NCBI GenBank assembly: GCA_963576725.1
Contig: OY755244.1
Coordinates: 82,207,121-82,271,120 of the forward strand
Reading direction: 5' to 3'
Origin: Azorinus chamasolen
Lineage: Eukaryota > Mollusca > Bivalvia > Cardiida > Solecurtidae
DNA length: 64,000 nucleotides
How positions within the stretch are numbered: the stretch's first letter is position 1; each line of letters begins with the position of its first letter. Positions 35,301 to 46,900 of the stretch are shown in pieces. A program made the position numbers and the translations under genes. Under the pieces are notes generated by a model that was given only the letters and a program-made list of their open reading frames with translations, was not told the DNA's origin and did not search any database.

Positions 35301-37886
35301 CCCGAAATTATACCAGTCATTGCTTTAGACCCATTAGTTCAAATAATACCTACAGATACTCATTATATAGTCGAACCATTCCACAGTGGAACCTACTGCC
35401 AGAGATAGCTCACAGCACCATCTGTTCAGGTATTCAAGTCAATAGTGACTATCCCTGTAGTAGTGAATTTGTGCTAGTAGCCTAGTACTCAATCATTTTT
35501 GTTTGTTTTATGCATATCACTCTAAAAAGTGTTCACCACATCCTCATTTGTAAATTAGTTTCAATATTTTAACCAGTGCGTTCACATAATCATCATTAAT
35601 GAAAGAAGAAGAAGAAGCTTTATTATTCTATAAACAAATGCAGCTGGTCCTGATAAGACAACTCCCGTAGACACTAATTGAAAATGCCGATATTACCAGA
35701 TAGAGGGATACTGTTAAGTACTACTATATAATACTAATTGAAAATGCCGATATTACCAGATAGAGGGATACTGTTAAGTACTACTATATAATAAGTTGTT
35801 GCTTAACCCTTTACTGCATGAATGTTCAACTTAGAAATGACGTCATGAATATTAATTAGCTTAATTTTTAAAATGGCATATTAACACGTGTATGGTGTTT
35901 ACCAACACAGCATCTGTAGAATCAGATTTATATTATTCAATAAACAAACATAGCAGACAGTATACCCTGTTTGCAAAAGACGTTTTTATGGAGTAAAAGG
36001 TTAATCGTATTTAACATCTTATATTGTACTTCGGTGAACTATTCTGATATCGATTTAAACCGCCTACTAAATAAATCCAAATAAGGGATATTGTTTCCAA
36101 ATCTACGTCACTGTGTACATCATTACGTCACGGTTGCTAGTGTTGTCCACTTGCTGAGTCGATGATTTTAAGCTGTCAGAAACAATAGTCAGCCAATCAA
36201 AAAAATTTCACGAGGATTTCATTTTGGCGGCAATAATCCAGTCTTCATGAAAAAAGGAAAAACTGAATAACCAACTCTGATTGGCCAACGCCACAGAATT
36301 TTTTTTAAAAAAAAGCGCTTTAAATAAACATAATTCTTTGATAGTGGCATAATAAGATCTGTTACAATTTCATAGCGAACAAAGTAGACCCTGATCAGAC
36401 GGTTTCAGGGCCGTGATCTAGATCTAGATCTACTCTGTAAATGCGTGAAAAGGCGTTTTCTACTGTTACAGCTGGCACAGCCTATAAGACTGCTTCTTAA
36501 CCACATTGGAGAGGAATTTGAAGATCTCAAATATGAAATGGGAGAAGGTGAGTTAACGTGTTTGTATTGCAGAAACTTTTGCTTGAAATTGACGTCTGTT
36601 TTAACCGCTTATCTGGTGAATATTCATGTAGGAAACACACGACATCGTGCATAGTTATTATTGAATGTTACAATGGTATATGGAGACACGTTTGTTTGAC
36701 AGCGACAGAAACTATGAAATCAGATCTTGATAATGCCGTAGGGAAAATGAAGCATACCCTGACGAGACGGCTCATACAGGCTTTGCGCGCATTCTGGTTT
36801 GTTAGACTGGTACCAGTTAAGTTGTTTGCACTGGCCTTAACATTATTCCGCGTTGTTATGCACCCCGCACCAATATGTTTGGGAATATGCTGGGATAGCG
36901 AAGAGTCGCATACCATCTGTGATCTGAGATATAGACAAAAAATGTCCGGAACATATCTCCTATATCAGTCCAGGTAGGAATGCCCAATTATTTGGTGTGT
37001 GAGTACTATTAGTTACACGGAAATTTGGCAGGGTATACGGGCTGGGTATGACCGGGTTAGATCCCGTATTTCCTGAGGCGTTAGCCGAAGGAAATATGTG
37101 ATATAACCCGGTCATACCAACCCCGTACACCCTGCCAAATTACCGTGTAACGAATTTATTACCAGTCAGAGATCCGATTTACCTAATTTAGAAACGAACA
37201 ACTCTTATTTTTGCTGACATCTAGATCTCTAATTATATGACGACATGACAAGGAAAACATGACGTCATCACAGAGCAAATACGACGTCGTCTCAGAGCAA
37301 TTCCGAAAGAGGAATTCAAACTTCACTTGTAAACATATGAGTTTAAACGTTGTAGATCTACTAAGTTGATAGTGTCAAACTGATGGACATATGAGGAACA
37401 GGTTTTACGTTTATTATCTATTATTTGGTCGAAATCCGTCCAGAATTAATGGAGTAGGCTAAGGACGATATGAAATTTCGAATCGACGCTAAAAACAAAA
37501 ACAAAACGAATAACGTCACGCGTCAAATTTGAATTCTGTATTCTCCTTGGAAGCCGCCGAATACGGTTCTGTACTCCCCGGCAGTTTTTGGCAAACTGAC
37601 CAATCAAACTCCAAGGATTTACTCTGACTGGTAGTAAATCTTGGGACGACGGTGTGTCGCGTGTCATTTACAGGTCACCGTGACCCTGACCTAGACCCAT
37701 GACATGAGCTATAGTAAAAACCTTGTCCGGAGTATACCTTGTAGATTTTTATAAGTTATGACGTATGAATGCCAAATTTGGTATGTGAGTAGATCTACAT
37801 CTTGGGATTGCGGAGTGTCGCTATAAAAAACATGTCCGGAGCATATCTTCTATATGTTTTGAGATAGGGATGCCGATTTGTGTGTG

Positions 37887-37926
<40 letters not shown>

Positions 37927-40900
37927 TGTGTGTGCGTGCGTGCGTGCTTGCTTGCGTGCGTGCATGCGTGTCACTGTGAACAGTTATTAATAGTGCAACA
38001 CTGCTCACGCCCCCTAGCACCGCCTTAAGCGGTACTCAATTTTCAAAACTAAAAGCACTGAAATTGATGATCCCGAAGGACCGGAATAAATAACAACACT
38101 GAGAATCAAGTACGTCTGCCTTTGGATGGTGGAGTGTCGCGTACCATTTTCAGGTCATCTTGACCTTGACCTCTGACCTCATCTATACCAAATTCTTGTC
38201 AGGAGCATATTTTCCATATAACGTGAGGTAGGAATACCAAATTTGGTATTTGACTTCATCATCGGATGACGGAGTCTCATGTATCATTTTCAGGTCACTG
38301 TGCCCTTCACCTCTGACATAAGTATAGAAGAACCTTGTCCGTAGCATATATCCTATATTTCTTTAGGTAAGAATGCGTGCGTGCGTGCGTGCGTGTGTGA
38401 AAGAGGGAGAATACACCTTTGGATAGCCACATACCATTTTCAGGCCATAATGATCGTGACCTCTGATCTCAGCTGTAGAAAAACCTTGTTTAGAATATCT
38501 CTTATATTTCTTGAGGTAAAAATGCCAATTTTAGTATGTGTGCGTGAGTACATCTTAGGATGTCGGAATGTCGTTTACCATTTTCAGGTCACTATTACCT
38601 TGATCTTGACCTTTGACCTCCGCTATTCACAAACCTTCCCCGGAGCATATATCCTGTATTTTTAGGTAGCACTTACAGGGATGGCGGGTTTCCATCTTCT
38701 GTGGCATTGACCTTTGGCCTCAGTGGTAGAAATTCCTTTACACTTAATGTTAGAACGGTTATATTGAATTATATCGGCGTTGTTGATTAACCGTTTCTTA
38801 TTTAAGGTAACTTTATACCAACTTCAAGTCGCACTGTGCAATCGTTGTTTTATTTAACAATAGCATATACAGACCTGCCTACAAAATATATTTCATTGTC
38901 AGGTCTTTGTTTTTAGGGCATTTACTGTGACACATTTCTTGTTCTGATTCATGTTGTCTGATAAAGTCAGTTTAATTGAGAAACCACACAACTATAACCT
39001 TGCAATTCCCACTTTTATATAAAATCAACATTTTTGTATAGTTGCATTGAGTTTATATAGTGTACAAAATATCAGACTTTCACTTTTAGGCCAATGCTTT
39101 TGCTGTTTGACCGCAAGATATATTGGACTCCACTGGTCCTGTGCATGGTTTGGTCAATTTGGACGAGACAACTGACTGAATTTTTGTAAATATGTAGTTT
39201 TTTAAATGTTAATTTGCAATGAAGAAAATATTCCAAAATAGGGAATTAATATAATACATAAATACTTGAACAGCTCTGATCTAATATTTCGACCACTAAG
39301 GGCCTTTTTCAAAGATTATCATGTCAAAATACACGTCACATTTTTGTTACATGCATTCTGCCATAAAATAAAGAGAATTCAGAGCAGTTCAAGTATTTAT
39401 GTTAATTTGCAGCAACAATGTAGATGTGTTTAGTTTAAGTAAAACTAGAACTTGCAAAGTTATGGTATTTTCCAGTTTATTGATTAGACATACTTTAACC
39501 GACAAAATGAAGGATAATACAGACCTTAACTGACAAAACGAAGGATAATACATACCTTAACAGACAAAACGAAGGATTAGAAGACCTTAACAGACACAAT
39601 GAAGCAGGGAAAGGGACAAAAACAACTTTCCTTTCATCAATTTAAAGCATGATTCCACATGAAGGTGTTGTATTTTAATTGTATTCGATGGATATTAACT
39701 AGTTTGCCTACTCGTCATTCCGGTTCCAATCGCGTGATTCCGGTTCCAATCGCGGGTTGGCGGCCGTTGTATCTATGTATTGGGATATCGAGTCTTTATA
39801 TTTAACCCTTTCCCTCATAAAGGCACTGTGACACCTTTACAAACAGATTAGACCCAGATCAGACGATTCCTGTTGATCAGGATCTGCTCTGTTTGCTTTT
39901 GGAATTATATAGACATTATTCTATAGTTTCTTTTTTATCTAAGCCGACTTTTCCTTTATAAAGTTTACATTATGAAAGTGAAGTTTATGAATATTCATGA
40001 ACTGTTCAATGTACATATAAATGTTCATGAGGAAAAGGGTCAAGCTTTACTTATATCCACTATCGCCATGCTATTTCTACTTATCAACATCCCATGACAT
40101 GGACACATTCACTCAGATAGACGAAGGGTATATAGTTGTATGATTGTTATACCAATATCGTAAGAAAACAGGTCAGATAAATGCATGGCACTAGCTTAAT
40201 CGTTAGCCATTATATTTTGAAGGTCCAGATTTCAGCGAAGAAGAATGGTTAAACAAGAAGTTCACTCTTGGGCTTGAATTTCCAAATGTAAGTTGAAAAT
40301 GTGCAGTTCACAACATGTATGGACATGAAAATTACCCTCCTGGCCGCAACAGTGCCCACCCATCTTATAACAAAGTACAACAGTTTCCATCAGCGAATGT
40401 TATAAATGAATGCCTGTTATACTTTCCTTCTTCAGTAGAAAACGAACCCTAACCTTTAATAGTGCAAACCATGAAGAAAGCGGATGAGGTTTTACAATGT
40501 TTCTACCCACCAGCCTGACCTGTGTTTCTACCCACCAGCCTATCCTGTGTTTCTACCCACCAGCCTGACCTGTGTTTCTACCCACCAGCCTATCCTGTGT
40601 TTCTACCCACCAGCCTATCCTGTGTTTCTACCCACCAGCCTATCCTGTGTTTCTACCCACCAGCCTATCCTGGTTACAATGTTTCTACCCACCAGTCTAC
40701 CCTGTGTGTCTACCCACCAGTCTATCCTGTGTTTCTACCCTCCAGCCAATCCTGTTTTACAATGTTTCTACCCACCAGCCTATCCTGTGTTTCTACCAAC
40801 CAGCCTATCCTGTTTACAATGTTTCTACCCACCAGCCTATCCTGTGTTTCTACCAACCAGCCTATCCTGTGATTATACCCACCAGCCTATCCTGGTTACA

Positions 40901-43900
40901 ATGTTTCTACCCTCCAGCCTGTCCTGTTTACAATGTTTCTACCCTCCAGCCAATCCTGTTTTACAATGTTTCTACCCACCAGCCTATCCTGGTTACAATG
41001 TTTCTACCCTCCAGCCAATCCTGTTTTACAATGTTTCTACCCACCAGCCTATCCTGTGTTTCTACCCACCAGCCTATCCTGTTTACAATGTTTCTACCCA
41101 CCAGCCTATACTGTGTTTCTACCAACCAGCCTATCCTGTGATTCTACCCACCAGCCTATCCTGTTTACAATGTTTCTACCCACCAGCCTATCCTGTGTTT
41201 CTACCCATAAGCCTATCCTGTGTTTCTACCCACCAGCCTATCCTGTGTTTCTACCAACCAGCCTATCCTGTGTTTCTACCCACCAGCCTATCCTGGTTAC
41301 AATGTTTCTACCCACCAACCTATTCTGTGTTTCTACCAACCAGCCTATCCTGTGATTCTACCCACCAGCCTATCCTGGTTACAATGTTTCTACCCACCAG
41401 CCTATCCTGTGTTTCTACCCACCAGTCTATCCTGTGTTTCTACCCACCAGCCTATCCTGTGTTTCTACCCACCAGCCTATCCTGGTTACAATGTTTCTAC
41501 CCACCAACCTATCCTGAGTTTCTACCCACCAGCCTATCCTGTGATTCTACCCACCAGCCTATCCTGGTTACAATGTTTCTACCCACCAGCCTATCCTGTG
41601 TTTCTACTAACCAGCCTATCCTGTGTTTCTACCTACCAGCCTATCCTGGTTACAATGTTTCTACCCTCCAGCCTATCCTGTTTACAATGTTTCTACCCAC
41701 CAGCCTATCCTGTTTACAATGTTTCTACCCACCAGCCTATCCTGTTTACAATGTTTCTACCCTCCAGCCTATCCTGTTTTACAATGTTTCTACCTACCAG
41801 CCTATCATGTTTACAATGTTTCTACCTACCAGCCTATCCTGGTTACAATGTTTCTACCTTCCAGCCTATCCTGTTTACAATGTTTCTACCCACCAGCCTA
41901 TCATGTTTACAATGTTTCTACCCTCCAGCCTATCCTGGTTACAATGTTTCTACCCTCCAGCCTATCCTGTTTACAATGTTTCTACCTACCAGCCTATCCT
42001 GGTTACAATGTTTCTACCCTCCAGCCTATCCTGGTTACAATGTTTCTACCCTCCAGCCTATCCTGTTTACAATGTTTTTACCCTCCAGCCTATCCTGTTT
42101 ACAATGTTTCTACCTACTAGCCTATCCTGGTTACAATGTTTCTACCCTCCAGCCTATCCTGGTTACAATGTTTCTACCCTCCAGCCTATCCTCTTTTACA
42201 ATGTTTCTACCCTCCAGCCTATCCTGTTTACAATGTTTCTACCTACCAGCCTATCCTCTTTTACAATGTTTCTACCCTCCAGCCTATCCTGTTTACAATG
42301 TTTCTACCCTCCAGCCTATCCTGTTTACAATGTTTCTACCCTCCAGCCTATCCTCTTTTACAATGTTTCTACCCACCAGCCTATCCTGTTTACAATGTTT
42401 CTACCTACCAGCCTATCCTGTTTACAATGTTTCTACCCTCCAGCCTATCCTGTTTACAATGTTTCTACCCACCAGCCTATCCTGTTTGGCTGACTTGTGT
42501 AACAGACGGTGTTTAATCTGATCAGATGCTACGTTTTACGCGTGACAGCCAATCCGGTTGTACACTGCTTGCAAACCATAACAGATGAATCTCATACGGC
42601 GATGCTTTTATACAACGGAACCTCAATGTATCGAACGCAGATACCTCCTACTTGGTTTTTAACTCGAGTTAAAAAATCGGTCCCTTCCAAAATTTGTAAT
42701 AAGACTTGTTCTAAAATTCGCCTGTGCAAACGGTTGTGATGCATGTAAGACTCCGAGTAAAATACCGACCTGATTAGCAACTGGCTGCAAACGGTTGGGA
42801 TCCATGTAAGACTCTGAGTAAAATACCGACCTGACTAGCAACTGGCTGCAAACGGTTGTGATGCATGTAAGACTCCGAGTAAAATACCGACCTGACTAGC
42901 AACTGGCTGCAAACGGTTGTGATGCATGTAAGACTCCGAGTAAAATACCGACCTGACTAGCAACTGGCTGCAAACGGTTGTGATGCATGTAAGACTCCGA
43001 GTAAAATACCGACCTGATTAGCAACTGGCTGCAAACGGCTGTGGTCCATGTAAGACTCCGAGTAAAATACCGACCTGATTAGCAACTGGCTGCAAACGGT
43101 TGTGATCCATGTAAGACTCCGAGTAAAATACCGACCTGATTAGCAACTGGCTGCAAACGGGTGGGATCCATGTAAGACTCCGAGTAAAATACCGACCTGA
43201 TTAGCAACTGGCTGCAAACGGGTGGGATCCATGTAAGACTCCGAGTAAAATACCGACCTGACTAGCAACTGGCTGCAAACGGTTGTGATCCATGTAAGAC
43301 TTCGAGTAAAATACCGACCTGACTAGCAACTGGCTGCAAACGGGTGGGATCCATGTAAGTAAATCGTCGTCTTATCAGGATCTAAGTTGCTTAAACGAAT
43401 CGGAGGTCAGTGGAACGTTAAGCACATCCTAGATTGAGCAGACATTATTTGCCAGTATGTGAATGGTTACTATTTGCCAGTATGTGACTGGTTACTATTT
43501 ACCGGTATGTACATACAGCAAATCCATCTAATTAGTCTAATTATGTCTCATAGAGACAGGTCGTAGCTTAATGCAGGACGAAAGTTATGCAGAAAACTCC
43601 TATAGGAGCTATCTACATTTATTTCCTTCCTTCATTAAGCAGCCACTAACTTTTGCAGACAACCGTGTTTGTTAATTAAGTATTTGTTCATTAAGTATTT
43701 GTTCATTAAGTGTTTGTTCATTATGTTGTGGTTTTATAGGGGTTCTGCTGTATACGGCAGTGTACATTACAGTGTCAGCTGTTATTGAATGGTGTTGTCA
43801 GGTGATTTATCAAACCTGTAATTTCGAGCAATTCAAACAATTGATATATCGTATGTATAGAGTAATTCTAAAAAGACCAGGTTCCAAATATACAGATGTC

Positions 43901-46900
43901 CTATATTGTACATTTGTCCATTTTTCAGATTCCTTATTACATTGATGGCGACGTGAAGATAACCCAGAGTAATGCCATTCTGACATATCTCGGAAGAAAA
44001 TATAACATTGGTGGGTTTTGTGTGTGTTGAACGTGTAACTTGGTTTAGCAAATGTGTTAAGCTCAGTTTAGGTTGAACAAGGCCTCGACGGTCGTATATT
44101 GTGCCCACTGGCTCTCGTGTTACTGTATTGCTTGGGCTACAGTGATTCAACTATTTGTACTTGTTATATTTAACTATAGCGGGGGCTACAGTGATTGTTT
44201 CAACCTTTTGTTCTTGTTATATTTACCTATAGCTGGGGCTACAGCAAATGTTTCAACTCTTTCTGTTGTTTGTATTTGCTCTATAGCTGGATCTACAGTG
44301 ATTGTTTCAACTCTTTCTACTTTATATACGCCTGAAGGTAACTTCGGTCGTTTTATGGTATGGCGCTCGTCCGTTCGTCTGTCCGTCTTTCTGTCTGTCT
44401 GTCCACCTGTCCGTCCGTTAGCCACATCTTTGCCCGCTCAATAACTTGACAACTATTAGGAGTATAGTCCTCATACATAATAGGGAGGTAGGTCATGGCC
44501 AGTAGATGACCCCTGTTGATTTTGAGGTAAGTTGGTCTAAGGTCAAGGTCACATTGACCTTCAATAAAAAAAAAGTCTGCTCAATAACTTGATAATGATT
44601 AAGTGTGAAGTCTTCATACTTAGTAGGGAGGTTTGTCATTGCCAGTAGATGACCCCTATTGATTTTGAGGTCATTCGGTCAAAGGTCAAGGTCACAGTGA
44701 CCTTCAACTAAAACCTCTTGTCTACTCAATAACATGACAACTTTCAAGTATGCTGTCTTCATACTTAGGAGAGAGGTTGGTTATGGTCAGTAGATGACCC
44801 CTGTTGATTTTGAGGTCAATCAGTCAAAGGTCAACTTCACAGTGACAGTCAACTAAAACATCTTGTCTGCTCAATAACTTGATATACTATTAGGTGTGCT
44901 GTCTTCATACTTAGTTGAAAGATTGGTCATGGCTAGTAGTGGCCCCTATTGATTTTGAGGTCAGTCCGTCCAAGATCAAGGTCACCGTGAATTTCAACTC
45001 AAACATCTTGCCCGCTCAGTAACTTGATAACTATTGGGTGTGCTGTTTTCATACTTAGTAGGGAGATTGGTCAAGACAAGTAGTTCGACCCTGTTGATTT
45101 TGAAGTCAGTCGATCAAAAGTCAAGGTCACTGACCGTCAACTCAAAAAACGTCCGCTTGATAACGTGATACCATGAGCCCCTCCCATACTAACAGTGTGC
45201 ATGTTACGACAGCACATAATTCGGGCGTATAATGCTCCAACACACGGAACTTGTTGTTTTTGCTGTATAGCTGGGGTTATATAGATTGTTTAAATGTGTC
45301 TACTACTTGTTATATTTATTGTATAGCTGGGGCTAAAGTGAGTATTTTAAATCTCTGCTTTTTGTATTTACAGCGATTGTTTCAACTCTTTCTACATTTG
45401 TAATTACTGAATAATTGGGGCTACAGTGATTGTTTCAACTCTTTCTACTTTTGTAATTACTGAATAGCTGGGCTACAATGATTGTTTCAATTCTTTCTAC
45501 TTTTTTGTATTTACTGTATAGCTGGGGCTACAGATGAGGAGCGGGTCATGGTGGACATCATTCTGAACCACGCCATGGACGTGAGAGTCCTTATTGACAA
45601 CACAACCTACAGTCCTAAATATGTGAGTCAGACAGTAATTCACTGGCACCCTTTTTCACATTGACCTTTGCCTAAAATAGACACCTTTTGACGCCTTAGC
45701 GAAAAGAGTAGGCTTCAATCCTGGAGGAGCCATCTATCAGTGTCTGCTCTGTAGGAGCCATCTATCAGTGTCTGCTCTGTAGGATCCATCTATCAGTGTC
45801 TGCTCTGTAGGATCCATCTATCAGTGTCTGCTCTGCAGGAGCTATCTATCAGTGTCTGCTCTGTAGGAGCCATCTATCAGTGCCTGCTCTGTAGGAGCCA
45901 TCTGTCAGTGTCTGCTCTGTAGGAGCCATCTATCAGTATCTGCTCTGTAGGAGCCATCTATCAGTATTTGCTCTGTAGGAGCTATCTATCAGTGTCTGCT
46001 CTGTAGGAGCCATCTATCAGTGTCTGCTCTGTAGGAGCTATCTATCAGTGTCTGCTCTGTATGAGCCATCTATCAGTGTCCGCTCTGTAGGAACCATCTA
46101 TCAGTGTCTGCTCTGTAGGAGCCATCTATCAGTGTCTGCTCTGTAGGAGCCATCTATCAGTGTCTGCTCTGTAGAGGCCATCTATCAGTGTCTGCTCTGT
46201 ATGAGCCATCTATCAGTGTCTGCTCTGTAGGAGTCATCTGTCAGTGTCTGTTCTGTAGGAGCATCTATCAGTGTCTGCTCTGTAGGAGCATCTATCAGTG
46301 TCTGCTATGTAGGAGCCATCTATCAGTGTCTGCTCTGTAGGAGCCATCTATCAGTGTCTGCTCTGTAGGGGTTATCTATCAGTGTCTGCTCTGTATGAGC
46401 CATCTATCAGTGTCTGCTCTGTAGGAGCCATCTATCAGTGTCTGCTCTGTAGGAGCCATCTATCAGTGTCTGCTCTGTAGGAGCCATCTGTCAGTGTCTG
46501 CTCTGTATGAGCCATCTATCAGTGTCTGCTCTGTAGGAGCCATCTATCAGTGTCTGCTCTGTATGAGCCATCTATCAGTGTCTGCTCTGTAGGAGCCATC
46601 TATCAGTGTCTGCTCTGTAGGAGCCATCTATCAGTGTCTGCTCTGTAGGAGCATCTATCAGTGTCTGCTCTGCAGGAGCCATCTATCAGTGCCTGCTCTG
46701 TAGGAGCCATCTATCAGTGTCTGCTCTGTAGGAGCTATCTATCAGTGTCTGCTCTGTAGGAGCCATATATCAGTGCCTGCTCTGTAGGAGCCATCTGTCA
46801 GTGTCTGCTCTGTAGGAGCCATCTATCAGTATCTGCTCTGTATGAGCCATCTATCAGTATTTGCTCTGTAGGAACTATCTATCAGTATCTGCTCTGTAGG

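Noticed and set aside
36558..36977. 139-codon frame after GST gene B exon 2
   Set aside because: Out of frame with the exon, and crosses its intron and a diverged MITE-like segment; no family resemblance.
40484..42493. 669-codon open frame with FLPTSLSC / STHQPIL repeats
   Set aside because: Entirely satellite DNA. The 25-bp and longer units lack forward stops, so several overlapping frames are open with the same peptide; it lies inside GST gene B intron 3.
45534..45622. Alternative start of GST gene B exon 5 at the CTACAG acceptor (AG at 45533)
   Set aside because: It also keeps the frame but removes four residues and breaks the spacing shared with gene A; the TATAG acceptor at 45521 fits better.
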